Of a DNA stretch of 64,000 nucleotides, positions 22,652 to 35,257 are shown one piece after another. Each line of letters starts with the position of its first letter. The stretch's first letter is position 1. Origin of the DNA: Pelecanus crispus (Eukaryota > Chordata > Aves > Pelecaniformes > Pelecanidae). Location: assembly GCF_030463565.1 (NCBI RefSeq), contig NC_134651.1:11792734-11856733 (forward strand). The letters run 5' to 3'. The notes under the pieces were generated by a model. That model was given only the letters and a program-made list of their open reading frames with translations, ran no database searches and was not told the origin of the DNA. The position numbers were made by a program, and so were the translations under genes.

Positions 22652-25600
22652 GTACTTCTTTTAAGATGCTCTTAATTGGCTAATTTTAGTCACAGCTTAA
22701 ACAAAACTGTTTTTTTAATAGCAAAGTGAAGTTTTTAAGTCTTAGTAAGTTACAGACAAGGTATGGATGTATAAAGATCAACTTGATTCCTACATTCAGG
22801 TCACCTTCTTATGTGGAATATGCCATCTTCATGAGAAACTTAATGTCCTTAAGAATCAAATAAACTTGGGGGCAGGGTTTCTGACTTGTTATTAAAGTCA
22901 GCGAACACTAATAATTGAAAATATGCTTCTCCATTGCTGATAAGTCCATATGTGTTAATTTTTAAAATTCTGATGAACTGGCATTGTCTAATTTGATCAT
23001 GGAGTGGGTAATATGGTGCATGTGTATGTATGCTTGTAATATGGAAAGCGCATACACTCCCCATCTTCCAACACCCCCTTAACACTATTTATTTCCCACT
23101 TGTTTTCAGAGACAGCTGCTCCTCCCCAGGCCAGCTCAGTCCCTCCCCATACCCTGGCAGTAATTCTTCTAATGATTTGCAGGTGGCCTCTAATTCAGGT
23201 CTATGCTTGAGATAGTACGCACAGATCATTAAGTGCACTGCAGACTCAGACACGCAGTGATGCTGTAACAGGAAGAGGAAAGCCAGCATCTAAAGAATTA
23301 TAAGGAGAAGCGAGTGACTAGTGTGATCGATTGGATGTAATTTTGGTGCCACCTTAGACACTGCCTACCACTTCTTTTGTATCATCGTGGGTGTGTTGGA
23401 GCAGAGTCCCATTCTTGGACAGAGCTTTTTCCACAAATGATTGCATTTCCTCTGTCATACTCCTGTCCCTGCTTGGATACCTCTGTTGTCTCCAGTGGTC
23501 AGTGCTCTCCTCAGTACTGTGAGGAAACCCTGGACTCAGCTGCAGCCCACTGGCATTTCATGGCTGTTGACTGGTTTCTGGCTCCACCTCCTCTCCTGGA
23601 GCACACAGATGGAGCGGATTTAATCAGTTGGTTTCCTTTTGCAAAGGAAAGGCTAGCTGGAGGCATAGAGTCCCGGAGAGGTGCGGAATGTGACTGTTCA
23701 ATTAATGAGGTACAAATGTTGGGGTTGGATGTGATGCAACATAAAATACAAAGTTTTCTTTCTTTTGCTGCAGTGTTGCTGCAGCCTGTCCTTTGAAAAG
23801 AAAATCACTTCCCACCGGGTAAATAAAATTGGCTGCTGAAAGCCTCATACTCAGAAAAACAACAGTCTCTTTCTGCTTCTAGCTATAATTATATTCATAA
23901 GGATGATGTTCTCAGCACAAAATTGGCCATTGGGCTGGTGCATAGCAGATGCAGTGTCTGTTTGAGACGTATGGGGTTTCATCTGTTCTTTTCTGGCACC
24001 TTTTCCACTTACAGCTGGCAAAAACTCATGGTAACATATATACTTTGTGGTTCGGGTGGACCCCAGTGATCATACTGAATGGATATCAAGCAGTGAAGGA
24101 TGGCCTGACTACACATCCTGAAGACGTTTCTGGGAGGATGATATCTCCTTTCTTCAGAGCAATGGCGAAAGGAAAAGGTGAGATTTGCCTGCTATAAATA
24201 GTGCACAGGAATGTTGACTTGGCAAACTACTCTGCCTTGTTAGACTCTCTACCCTCCCATTCAGAATGCTCTGCCATCAGATAATGTCCAAGTCCTCCAT
24301 TAGCTCTTGAGAATAACTTACTATTTGTCGTGATGGCTTTTATCCTGAGCTTTCCCAAGCGTGGGAAACACTCCAAATCAGGTTGTTTCTAGGTGACCTT
24401 CAAGATGTATGTGATCCCAGCTCAGAACTTAGCAGTTTTGCCCTCCTCATGGAAGAATCCAATTTTCTGCAAACAATTTTGCTGTACATTACATGAATGC
24501 AAAGCTTGTTTATATGTTTGGTAACGGTATATATTATGGTTGCCAAACACCTTCCATCATCAGAAAGAGACCTGTAACACCCTCCTTCAGAAGTTTCATT
24601 ACTGTGTTTGCAGCCACCCTTGAATGTTTGGTGAATACCCTTTGATTTTGTGCGAGTGCCTCCGACACACGAAAACCCACTTCTCCTTAGTGTATTTTAT
24701 CAGTTTACAGTCTTTTCTTTTTCCTCCCCTGCATTTGCTATACCAAAGCAAACACAGATTGTTTAAAGCTGGATAAAGCATCACCATCACAGCAGCAGTT
24801 CAGGGCTCCTCAGGTAACCATTAGCACAATTTAACAATCAGTGGAGTAGTCTCCCTTCCAGAGGAGAAACAGGGCCCAAACACCACTTATCCTTCACCTT
24901 CATCACCTCAACCTACAAGCATCACATTAATTGATCTATATCTCCATAAACATACCCTGGTCCTGTACACTAGTCTGTAGAAATTCATCCAGTTATTCCT
25001 GTCTTGAGCATGAACACTTGAGTACGGCTAAAGCAAATCTTCTAAAAAGGCATCTTAAGGTTTTGGGGTTTTTTTGAAGACATCAAGAAATGGAGCAGTC
25101 AGCAAATCCTTAGATTGCTTTTTAAAAAAAATAACTACATTCAATATTAAGAGCATGTGGTCTAGTTATATTTTGGGTATGTTTGGCTATGATTTCTGGT
25201 TACTGATAATTTCACCTAAAGATACTTGTATCACAGTGTATTCCCTGATTTACTCCATGTATTTTATGATATATTTTTAAATTAATCATTCATGTCTATG
25301 GCAAATATTAATATGCCAGGGAATACCCTCAGGTATTATACTAGCAAGCGGACGCTCCTGGAAGCAGCAGAGACGCTTTAGTATAATGACTCTACGCAAT
25401 CTGGGAGTGGGGAAAAAAGGCCTGGAGTATCAAGTGCAAGCGGAGGCCTCTCACCTGGTGGAGTTCTTTGTGAACCTGAAAGGTATGTATCTGCTAAGAA
25501 AACAGACACTTTTCAGTCCTGGATCCATATCTTTAGTATGCAAACTTACCTACCCCTTTCTAGGGTCGGGGTAGGTCCAGGGTGGTGTATCCAAACTTAC

Positions 25601-28600
25601 TAAAGCCTGAAGAGCAGATCGAGTGTAGTATCACAAGTGGGAATTTCTTTCTTAAAAAGCTGTTCATAAACCTAATGAAATTGGGAACTTCTGAAATTCC
25701 ACCTCCATGGGCTTATGATTTGTCTATGATATGATTGTACAATGATATGATGTCACTGAACTGCACAGCCAAGCCATTCTCAGACTGCCTACAACAGGTA
25801 ACTAAAGAGTATTGCAGAGTTTAATAATTTCTCTTAATCTCTAAATTTCAATGACGTTAGGTGCCATGAAGTAAACTGGATATTTTAGTGTCTGGCAAAG
25901 TAACTATTGGCAAGAGAATCAAAGAAAGTAGAAGGTGGGAGCAGACTTCAGTGGATTATCAGGTTCATCCTAGAGTCCAAGCCAGGATCATTTCTGTCCA
26001 AATAATTTTTGATGGATGTCTGTCTCATAACTTTAAAAAAATCATCAGAAAGAGATATGATGACCTACTGTTTACAGCTGAGACTAATAATTTTATGTAT
26101 ACTTTGCAGTTTCTATCCATCTATTCTGCTTCTTAAACCTTCCCAAGTTCCTTCAGCCTTTCCTCCTAAGTAGATTTGTACATTTTTGAACATGTCTGTC
26201 ACTGTCTTCTCTTAGTTCATCTCCACTGATGCTTCTTCCTCCTCACTTTCTGACTTGTCTTCTTCCACGTAACTGAGGACAGCAGATTTGATATGATATC
26301 CCCTAATGGATCTTAGTTGTACAACATTATTTCACAGGAAGGGCTATGAGATTGTTTTAGAGCTACGAGAAAACAGCTTAACAGTGTCCTTTGCTCTAAT
26401 GCTATGTTTTATTTTCATGAATACACACATTAATGCCACATCTCTGTCCCCATTCATGACTCAGCTGGATAAAGAGAACATTTTATATAATCTCTAATAA
26501 CATCTTGTCCTATCTGTAGAAGGAACACCTGAAGAAAACATTGAGAGTGAATACCAGTTACTGTGTTTGCAGGAAGACCTGTGGATCCTTCTTTCCCTCT
26601 TTTCCATTCTATTTCAAATGTAATTTGTGCTCTGGTTTTTGGATATCACTTCTCTGATGATGACAAAATCTTCCATGAACTGATCAGTGCCACAGAGAAT
26701 TTATTCAGATTTGCAGGCAGCTTTGTTCATCAGGTGAGTAAATAGTATGCTATTTTTTTCTGAAATAGGTAGAAAATGAAAGTGCAGATACAAAAATGTG
26801 TCTTCACTAAATACGGAGCAACTGGCAAATGCAAATTAAGAGGTGTCCTTGGGGACCTTATTACTGCCTCCTTGGTTTTGAGACCATTTTTAAGAACTCT
26901 CTTGTTTCTTTGCAAGTTTAGGGGACAACTCTCTGTTGACTCCTGGCTTTAAGCCCTTCAGCATTTCTGAGACTGTTAACAGAAACATTTAAGCCTAAAT
27001 TGAGACTGGAGTTTGTAATAAATTTGAACTCTGCAGTGCTGCTCCTCCCACCTCTGTTTGCTTCTCTCCTCCAAAAATGGGTATCACTGAATTCACTGTT
27101 CTGCTTTTTACTACTCTGCAAATTGTATGCTGACAATTTTCTTTTTTTTCCTTCCCTCACAAATAATAAAATATTCACTATGAATATTTCCATTACTTCA
27201 TTATAGCTCACAATTCACACATTACAAAAACAATACATATATTCTTGGACAGTCTCACAATTCAAGTTCTGTCAGAGAATATTTGGTAGGTACCTCCCAC
27301 AACATACCATAAAGGTCAACTTTGCACTTGAAGTGTCTTGAAGTGCACTTGAAGTTTTCCCCATGAATTATACTCTGTGGTTTAGGCTCTTAAAGAGGGA
27401 CAAGCTGGGTGTAATGGGGACTGTGGATGGCATAGCAATTCCATTGACATTTGAGTTTTACAAGAAAAGGCAAACTAAAATGTTGAAGTGGTAGTAAACC
27501 TTTTCAACAAATCTATCATATGAGGGTAGCACTATACAATTTTCCCATAGTAAAAAATAGAAAAATAGATTAAATTTGTGGATGATCAAAGCCAGGAGAC
27601 CTTAACAATACAGAGGATGTTCAGGATATTCTGCTGCAAGAGCCCATACACACTGTGGATTGGAGTTATAAGGAAGGAACAAACTGTAATAGTACAAAAT
27701 TAAATTATGAAACATATTGGGAATTAATGAGATTAATATCTGCTATGAGCTTAGAACATTTCAGTGCAAAGGTTAAGAGGATTGGGCCTGGTGTAAACTA
27801 GCAGATAACAGGATGAAAAAGGCAAACGGGATCCTAGAGTGTTTCCAGCACTATTTTCCCTTTAGATCCAGAGAAGGGTTAAAGTAGGTTCTGGTGTGGA
27901 ATAATCTGTGGGACCTATTCTAGAGTCTTGGACACCTTATATTGTGAGTCTGGAGTGAAACAAATGTAGAGAAGTGTTAATGGGATGACCTATAAACTGT
28001 CACTTAACAAGCAAAGTCTCTCTAATTTTAGGTCTGAAAGAACAAAGAGAGGAGAGAGAGAGAGAAATGCTGCTTGCCTGGCAGGGTGGAATGGCAGATG
28101 CTGCAAAGAGAGAACTATCCAAGCTAGAGGACAGTACTTTGAGCTGACAGATGTATGTATAAATACACTCAGAAGACTGAAGATGTAATATTTCTAACCA
28201 TCAGAATAATTATTGGTCCTGTAGCAGTCACAAGGACTCTGATGGGGAAAATTACATTAACTCTCAGAGTGATACCCACTCTACAGTTTCCTTCTGTGAG
28301 CTCCACAACTTCCACCAGTTACTAGAGAGTGTTAATCTTAGTAGCCACACGGTATCCAGAAAGGATGTCCTTACATTTTGAGTGTGTGAGAGCTAGGGTC
28401 TCCAACTGTGCAGGAGTAAGGTCTTCTAGTATTCTGCATCAGTCAAGTAAACTTACTGGCATGAGCAGAGTGTTGTCAGTACTGCCTTGACCCCCAGGAG
28501 TGTGTCAAAATTACTAGTAAATTTTTCCCATGTGATGGCAAAAATCTGCCCAAAGCAATGCTAATTTGTTTATTCCACTATCAACATTTCCAGACAGGAT

Positions 28601-31600
28601 AATTTGGCTTTATGGTGTTTCTAAAAGCAGCTTTGTTACTGACAGATAATTCTACCTCTTGTATGTCACTCCCACAGATGTATGAAATCTTCCCATGGCT
28701 GATGTGCCATCTCCCTGGTCCTCATAAGAAAGCGTTATCTTGCTATGATGCCCTAAGTTCTTTTGCAAGGAAGGAAATCAGAAGACATGTGGAGAGAGGG
28801 ATACCAGATGAACCACAGGATTTCATTGACTTTTACCTGGCTGAGATGGAGAAAGTAAGCGTTTGTTCTGCCTGATCACACATTTATGGAGTATAAGGCC
28901 AAATAGGCCATTAAATCCTCCAGTCTGACCCCTTCTGTCATAGTTTCTTACATTTCATAGGCTTCTTAATGTGAATACAGTAGCTTGGGACTTACTAACT
29001 CATGTCTCCCAGAAAGGCATCCAGTTTTATGTGTTGGTTACATGAACTAATTACTACAAAGTATGTTAGGGCGTGAACTCATGAGCTATCACCTGCGTTC
29101 CATAAATATACATGAGTATACTTCAATCCTGTAGTAAATATGAGACAGTTTATGCCTGTAGGTTACATAACTTTGGTAGACCACATCACCTTCTACAGCA
29201 GGATACCTCGTGTTTACAACAGGATTAAATATGCATCATAGATAATTATGCTGAAATAGCTGACATGCTTCTTTGGATTTCAGTGTGTGTGTCCTAACAC
29301 TGGCTGTCCTTGTGCCACACAACTGTGTGGTTCCTCCCTTGCAAGGGAACAATTCGTGAGGATCTTCCCTTCACTGGAAACTCTCTTTAGGTCCTGGTCT
29401 GAGGAGATTCTCTACTCTTTAAAAGATTCCCAGGCTATCCTGAAATCCCCTGGTATCACTCCTGCTGCATCAAAAAGAGAGCAGTCCTTCCACCTCCAGC
29501 CCAGTCCCTTTCAGCAGCTGCACCTCAGCAATCCCAGCCTACCTGATCATTTGATCAACCTTGGAATAGGTATTTTATGCATCACACCTGTCAGCTTTCT
29601 TGGCAGATGGATGCTGTGCTCAGTAGGTCCTAAATGGGATGCCTTTGGAGGTTCCAAGCCTGCTCTCCCTGCGTTACCTCTAATTTCCCCACAGTTTGGG
29701 ACACGGTTGGCTTGGCACCTATATTCAAATTGGAGGGCCTAGGAGACATTTTCGCAAAGAATGCCATAATAAGCTGCTAATATTCTTCCTTGCCCAGGCT
29801 ATTACTTTCCATAGCAGGAAGCGACTCATGAGCCAGAGAGGCTCCGCTAAGAGCACCAGAGTTTCTGCTTCAAACTTAGTCATTCTGGGATACTTTTGGG
29901 AGCTAAAATAATTGTCTCTTTCCTAGGGTCAATGAAGTTTATGTAGCTTCCACCTCTGGTCATAAGCTTTCAGCTAGTCAGGCTGCCATGTTCTCACAGT
30001 GTTGGCTCATGGGCTCTGGAAGGAGCTGGTGCATCCTCTTGTACATTATATTTCAATGAGTACAACACGATTTACTAAAATAAGCATTTTAGAGGCAAAG
30101 ATGCAGCTTTCTCTGGCATCATGGGTGCAAATTATTGCAATCTGTTTATTTTAGAATGGTTTTGCCTAATGTATTTTCTCTAATTGTTTTTATACTTTAC
30201 TACCTTGTTATAAGAAGAAAATACTTGGGTACTTCTCTCCCCGCAGTTCACATCTATCCTAAACTGAGAGAAGGAATTACTCTCAAGCTGTTCTGTTCAG
30301 ATCCTTTTATTCAGTTAGGTTTTCCTTTGGTATCGGCTAGCACCATTTGACAGCATACTGGAGAGACCAAGGCCTAGTGAGTGACACATTGTGGGGCACT
30401 TGTTTAGAAGTACACTCTAGCCTAACTGCAAAACTTGTAGTGTGCTTTAAAGTTTTCATGGCTTACTCAACAGGCATAAAAGTGCTTGTTTTTTAATGAA
30501 AGAGTATTCCGCCTCATGAAAAAGAGCAATGCAGACTTACAGTGTCCATTTGGGAAACTATTAATCTCTTAGTACTCATCAAAAACTATAATTTTGAATG
30601 TTCTTTGTGCACGTGCCAGCTGTGGAAATAACAACTCTCACACAGGAGGCATAAAGGATGACCTGACTTTTATGCTTTAACTTCGACTTTTTATCATCAT
30701 CTACAGTCTAAAGATGGGGTCAAGCCCAAGTATGATGAAGACAATTTGGTATGTGTTATAAATGATCTTTTCCTCGGTGGATCAGAGACCTCGAGTACAA
30801 CATTGTACTGGGGACTGCTCTATATGGTAGTGAATCCAAACATCCAAGGTGAGAGGGATTCTTGCTGTGAAATGCTGTGGGTACTGCAAATGTTAATGAT
30901 GGCTGAATAGAATGAGTTGCAGGCAAAAAAGCTACTAGTTGAGCCTGGCTCTCACTCTCTGAAAACACAAAGAATGGCAGCAGAGTTAAAAATCAGAGGC
31001 CCATCCTACAACCTGACCAAACCAGCTGGCTGAAGGCACTTGCAGTGAGACAGAAGTTAACTCCTTGCAGTGACAAGTCAGTGAGGTGCTCTGCATGGAG
31101 TGTTTCCAGGCTGACTGATGGCAGCAGGAACAGAGGTCACAGCTCTAATGAGTCCTGTCTGCACCAGACATCATTCGGGTATGAGGAGTGCTAACACAAC
31201 TCTGCCATGTTTGCCACACAGTCAGCCTACTCTCTCTTCCCCTTCTGGCACACCACTCCTTGCTGAGCACACCAGTACTCAACCCACTGGATCCCTTACT
31301 GGACAAACCAGCTGGACAGATCTTGGCAGGTTACAAAGGGCTGCAGGTTGCCCTAAGGAAGGCCCATGGGCCTGGTAGAGACGGCTACCTCTTCCTATAT
31401 CTTTCTTGACAGGAAACAGGTAGAGAGATGCAAGATAATTTGCACAGTGCAAATCCATATACTTCCTTGAAGAATGCAGTGACTCCTTCCTGTCTTTGCT
31501 GAGTGCTTTGTGCACAAGGCTAGGCAATGGGCATCCATGGAATATGGGTTGCTCAGGGGTGGCCTCGAGGTTTCAGTAGAGCATATTCTGCACGTAACCA

Positions 31601-34600
31601 GCTGAAGGTGTTAGCATCTAGTCTTTAAATAAGCAGTAATGTTGTAGTTTGTTCACAAAGCAGCACACAAACCTTAGGAGAAAACAAAGTGTGAATGTGG
31701 AATGACTGTAAGGGATGGAAAGATTGTAGAAATTAAGAAAGTGTAAGGGGAGGATTCTGGCTGCCTGATACGTAGAGGTGGTGTTTTCAGGCAAGGACTG
31801 CTAGCTAGCAGTACACACAAACTGTCCCTGTCTGAGTTAATATTGCAAAAGAGGTTGCTTACCAAATTAACATCAATTCCATGAATGCCTCTGTAGACCC
31901 AGGCTGAGTTTCCTCATCCACATCTATGTCAGGAAAAGAAAAGATATGGCCAGGGTTTAAGGAGGACTTGGGTACTCCTGGGGCTGGTGGCTCTTTCATC
32001 TGCTGTGCCTGAGCACTGAAAGCAAGGGAGATACCTGTATTCCCACAGCCTCAGTAGGAGGCTGAAAAGGCTGTGTCATTGAGTGCATATTTGCATCCCA
32101 GGTTTTAGGCTAATTCAGGTGTTGTTTGTTCATACAGTGTGTTGCCATACTTGGAGCAACTCTGCTCAACTCATCCCTGTCACTGGGAGTTAATATCTGA
32201 GGCATTTATGGCAATTTTGCAAATGAGATTTAGATTTTGAGATAAAGTAAACTAAGCAATCCCTAAATACCTTCAAAATCTGGAGCTGAGTGACTCACCC
32301 TACACCCACCAAGCATTCTGTAAAATAAATGTCAGAGCTGGAATAAGTACAGTATAATCTGTGCTTATGATTCTGGACCACACTGTGTTTTTTTTCCTGT
32401 TTATATTTTTTTTCATATATTTCATATATGAAACTCAGGCACTAAATAATATTAAATCACAGATTATACACTTTATGTACTATGTGGAAATAACACATTT
32501 TCCTGTGGCTCTAAGAAAAGAGACCAGTTAAAATATTTCATGCATTCTTCCCATCTGAAATGGTGAATATTTCTCTACAGAGAACGTGCAGAAGGAGCTG
32601 GATGCTGTTTTGGGCCCTTCCCAGTTAATCTGCTATGAGGATCGGAGAAAACTGCCCTATACAAATGCTGTGGTTCATGAGATCCAGCGCTTCAGCAACA
32701 TTGTCTTTGTTGGCATGCCCAGAGTGTGTGTGAGGGACACGACATTGCTAGGATTCCCCATCAAAAAGGTACAGACACATTTTCAGCCTCTGTTCTTTCT
32801 TCAGCAGAGAGACATTTAGCTTTTATTCCAGTTTTGTAGCCTGTGTTCCATCTAGAAACTATTCTTCATATAACCCAGGAACATGGTGCCTGGGGAACAG
32901 TTACCATTTGTGGCTTGGGGAATGAAGTAAGTCTCTCACTCAGCACGTTGAAGCTCAGAAAGCTGATAAGACCCCTGCCATGGAACCTCGAGCTCCTGCC
33001 CTGCTGATCAACAGCACAACTGCAGAGACCAGCTCTGCTTGGCTGGGGATGAACTGAGAGGAGAAACCAGTTTGCCAAAGCACTGGTTAAGACATCCCTG
33101 CCCAACTTGGCACTGCCAGCAGTCCTGGAAGGAAGAGGACTTGTGAGAGGGCGGGTCATAGCTCCACTGGCTCCATGAACTAAGGAACCTGCCTGAATCT
33201 GTAACAGATAAGAGACAATCAGCTACAGTTGACAGCGAGGGAGTTGCTCCGAAATACTGCCAAAGACAAGTGTTCGCAGCCAGTAAGGCATTTTGTAGGG
33301 TGACATAAGCTATGCTGAGTGCCAGTTCTCACTGTAAACGCTAGCAAGAAACAGGAATTGGTTGCTTTTATTGCAAGAGAGATGGGAGAGGCCAGCGCCA
33401 TTACTGGCATCCAGGACTGGCCCCACCTAACTCATTTTTGCAGTGAAGGTTTCACTCTGTTCTGTCTGCTGCTGACAGCCAGGTAGCTAAGGCACACAAA
33501 CTGGTCTGCTGGGAACAAGGAGAAAAAGCCTGAAGTACTACTGCTAAAAGGGCTCTGAGACTGTTGTCAATGAAGTATTACAGTTATTTCTGGATGCATG
33601 TCTCTCTCTTAAGCCTGAAAGCAGGTTTCCAATGCTGGGACATGAATATCAACAAGAGTCCTGCTAGAAGTGTTACTAAGATTATAAAGTAGTAAAAGTG
33701 GTCACAATGCAGTTGCACCAACATCACTAATACTGTTAACACCCACTGACATAGCTACAGGGCTGAGAACTGATAATGTCCTACTAAGAAAATGATCACA
33801 GGCTCCACTTTTCCAGGAAAATGGTCTTCTAACCACATCATATCTGCTCATTACAAAGAAATGGCAACAAGCAGCAGTTTTATCCACCAGGCAGAAACTG
33901 ATGGGTGAGAGACTAGTAGATAAAACTGAATCAACAGTTTCTTCCTTGCAGGGCACCATCATTATGCCAAATATAGCATCTGTTCTGTATGACCCCGAGC
34001 AATGGGAGACACCACGACAGTTCAACCCCGGCCATTTTCTGGATAAAGAAGGAAACTTTATACCTCGAGAAGCCTTCTTACCATTCTCAGCAGGTAAATG
34101 CACTGACAGTTTGAAGCAACCCAACAGATTAGGTGAAGAATACAGAAGTATGAGACTATGGTATTTCTTCTTTCTCTGCTGTTTGCCGCTTTTAAAGACC
34201 AGTACTGGCTTGTATCTGCCAAGGGAGATGCTTCTGTGCTGTCAGACCCCAAACTGTTCTTAGGACACCGTAGCGGGAATCCCACTCAAACTGCTGAACC
34301 TCCTAGGCTTGTTGCATGCTGCAGTCATCCACAGATTTTGTCTGTAGCATTCTTTATATGTACTTTTTTTTCCTGAGAAGCCATCCAACTCAAGATATTC
34401 TATGATTCTGTGTGTCGTGTGTACTGGAGTTACTTGCAATCCCTTTTAAAGGAACAAGCTGAAAGAAAAGCAGAATGCATCCTGGTAAACAAAGGATTAA
34501 GTTCTTGCTTACAGAACTGAAAATCCACTTGCAAAAGAAGGAAATAAGATAACAATGCACAGTTAGAGATGAAACTTAGCAGTAAAGTTCCTCTGGCTTT

Positions 34601-34923
34601 TTCTTTCCTTTTATTTGTCTGCTAGTCTGGAAATGTGAATGTATTATTCACCTGTTCTGCTCCTGTCATTGGTTCCAATGAGGAACCCTTGGAAATTAAC
34701 AGTAGCCCTAGATACTCACTGTCCTTCCCCTCTTCCTTCTGCAGGGCACCGTGTGTGTTTGGGGGAGCATCTAGCAAGGACTGAGCTCTTTATTTTCTTT
34801 GCCAACCTGCTGCGGGCATTCACCTTCCAGCTCCCTGAGGGGGTGATGAAGATCAACACAGAGCCCATTTTTGGGGGTACGCTGCAGCCCCACCCATACA
34901 GGGTTTGTGCCATTCCACGCTAG
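22481..34923 (+). CDS. Cytochrome P450 family 2 mono-oxygenase, copy 2 (complete, 9 exons)
   Basis: Coding exons are 22481-22651, 24015-24177, 25333-25482, 26573-26733, 28678-28854, 30707-30848, 32581-32768, 33952-34093 and 34745-34923. All introns are GT-AG and all phases join, giving 490 residues, a normal CYP2 length. Seen: an N-terminal membrane anchor (about residues 5-20), the proline hinge PPGPTPLP (31-38), C-helix WxxxR (W121, R125), I-helix GGSETS (298-303), K-helix ExxR (E355, R358), FNPGHF (408-413) and haem loop [11 protein letters not shown] with Cys436. As a family, these are ER-membrane enzymes that use O2 and electrons from NADPH-P450 reductase to hydroxylate or epoxidise lipophilic substrates. 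The substrate cannot be read from sequence. The start is fixed by an in-frame TAA at 22466. The subfamily is unresolved: CYP2J-like in motifs, and CYP2AB is possible from its location next to EIF4E2. Confidence 0.93.
22652..24014 (+). other. CYP2 copy 2 intron 1
   Basis: 1363 bp, GT-AG. A 139-codon open frame at 23377-23796 has no recognisable domain and is treated as chance. No repeat was recognised. Confidence 0.8.
24015..24177 (+). CDS. CYP2 copy 2 exon 2
   Basis: 163 bp, the canonical CYP2 exon 2 length. It encodes the A-helix and beta-1 region ([20 protein letters not shown], then [10 protein letters not shown]) and the B-helix. It ends in a phase-1 split Gly codon before gtgaga. Confidence 0.92.
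24178..25332 (+). other. CYP2 copy 2 intron 2
   Basis: 1155 bp, GT-AG. No feature was recognised inside. Confidence 0.8.
25333..25482 (+). CDS. CYP2 copy 2 exon 3 (C-helix)
   Basis: 150 bp, the canonical length. It encodes [20 protein letters not shown]; Trp121 and Arg125 are the haem-propionate contacts of the C-helix. The acceptor is the less usual ccctcag. Confidence 0.92.
25483..26572 (+). other. CYP2 copy 2 intron 3
   Basis: 1090 bp, GT-AG, with the acceptor tgtttgcag. No feature was recognised inside. Confidence 0.8.
26573..26733 (+). CDS. CYP2 copy 2 exon 4
   Basis: 161 bp, the canonical length. It encodes the D/E-helix segment with [13 protein letters not shown], a conserved CYP2 pattern, and ends FVHQ before gtgagt. 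Confidence 0.92.
26734..28677 (+). other. CYP2 copy 2 intron 4
   Basis: 1944 bp, GT-AG. Contains a GA-rich stretch near 28040-28064 and a short direct repeat of cttgaagtg near 27330-27356. No gene or known transposon was recognised. Confidence 0.75.
28678..28854 (+). CDS. CYP2 copy 2 exon 5 (F/G-helix region)
   Basis: 177 bp, the canonical length, phase 0 at both ends. It encodes the F-G region ([17 protein letters not shown]) and the conserved [16 protein letters not shown] before gtaagc. Confidence 0.92.
28855..30706 (+). other. CYP2 copy 2 intron 5
   Basis: 1852 bp, GT-AG. It holds a 151-codon open frame at 29287-29742 with no recognised similarity, probably chance. No known repeat was recognised. 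Confidence 0.75.
30707..30848 (+). CDS. CYP2 copy 2 exon 6 (I-helix)
   Basis: 142 bp, the canonical length. It encodes [20 protein letters not shown]. The oxygen-binding groove motif is Gly298-Gly-Ser-Glu-Thr302-Ser303. Thr302 is the expected proton-relay threonine, while the usual Ala298 is Gly and the usual Thr303 is Ser. Confidence 0.93.
30849..32580 (+). other. CYP2 copy 2 intron 6
   Basis: 1732 bp, GT-AG. The equivalent intron of copy 1 is over 2 kb and shows no obvious similarity except close to the acceptor. Confidence 0.75.
32581..32768 (+). CDS. CYP2 copy 2 exon 7 (K-helix)
   Basis: 188 bp, the canonical length. It encodes [15 protein letters not shown], with the ExxR pair Glu355 and Arg358. 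The donor gtacagacaca is shared with copy 1. Confidence 0.93.
32769..33951 (+). other. CYP2 copy 2 intron 7
   Basis: 1183 bp, GT-AG. It lacks the SINE found in the matching intron of copy 1, so that insertion came after duplication or was lost here. Confidence 0.8.
33952..34093 (+). CDS. CYP2 copy 2 exon 8
   Basis: 142 bp, the canonical length. It encodes [16 protein letters not shown] and the start of the haem loop (LPFSA), with a phase-1 split Gly codon before gtaaat. Confidence 0.93.
34094..34744 (+). other. CYP2 copy 2 intron 8
   Basis: 651 bp, GT-AG. Its last 29 bases, ending cttccttctgcag, are identical to those of copy 1 intron 8. It contains a short CR1 tail. Confidence 0.8.
34385..34412 (+). 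mobile_element. CR1 terminal fragment in intron 8
   Basis: ccaactcaagatattctatgattctgtg has the CR1-type ending with two ATTCT(A/G)TG units. Only the extreme 3' end is recognisable; how far it extends to the left is unclear. Confidence 0.5.
34745..34923 (+). CDS. CYP2 copy 2 exon 9 (haem-ligand exon, stop)
   Basis: 179 bp including the TAG at 34921-34923. It encodes [20 protein letters not shown] (Cys436 is the haem ligand) and ends [10 protein letters not shown]. Compared with copy 1 exon 9, about ten bases differ. Confidence 0.94.
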
Positions 34924-35251
34924 GCATGTCACAGACCAGCATGAGACAGCCACCCTTACCTCAGTGAATTTCCTCTCAAATGTATAAACCTTCTTCTACT
35001 AGCCAGGATATTGATATTAGTCTATCCCAGGGCTATTCAGAAAGCAGATGCAAGCCAAGATCCAGACTACCAGTACTTTTGGTCTGGTCCTTGTGGAAGT
35101 CCCAGATATTCTTGTGAGGATCTTAACCATTTTCGCCTCATTGGAGAGCACTTGAAGCAAGATGCTATGGTTCTTAGCTGAAGCCAGCATGCTGTGTCTC
35201 CTTGTGCTAGCCCAGCAGAATCGTCACGATGCTTACTCCTGAGCGAACCTC

Positions 35252-35257
35252 AATAAA
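35252..35257 (+). terminator. Candidate polyadenylation signal, CYP2 copy 2
   Basis: AATAAA about 330 bp after the stop, followed by a GU-rich stretch (gtatgtgtcatttgagtggtttg). It is the first canonical signal downstream and implies a 3' UTR of about 340-370 bases. Confidence 0.6.

Noticed and set aside
23377-23796. 139-codon open frame in CYP2 copy 2 intron 1
   Set aside because: Sits between two well-supported exons, has no recognisable domain, and no splice sites connect it in frame.
29287-29742. 151-codon open frame in CYP2 copy 2 intron 5
   Set aside because: No similarity recognised, intronic position and an ordinary base composition; probably chance.
22481-34923. Identity as CYP2J19, the bird carotenoid ketolase
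   Set aside because: From memory, CYP2J19 lies in a different syntenic block (near NFIA and HOOK1 on chromosome 8 equivalents), not next to EIF4E2. Motifs alone do not place this gene in CYP2J.
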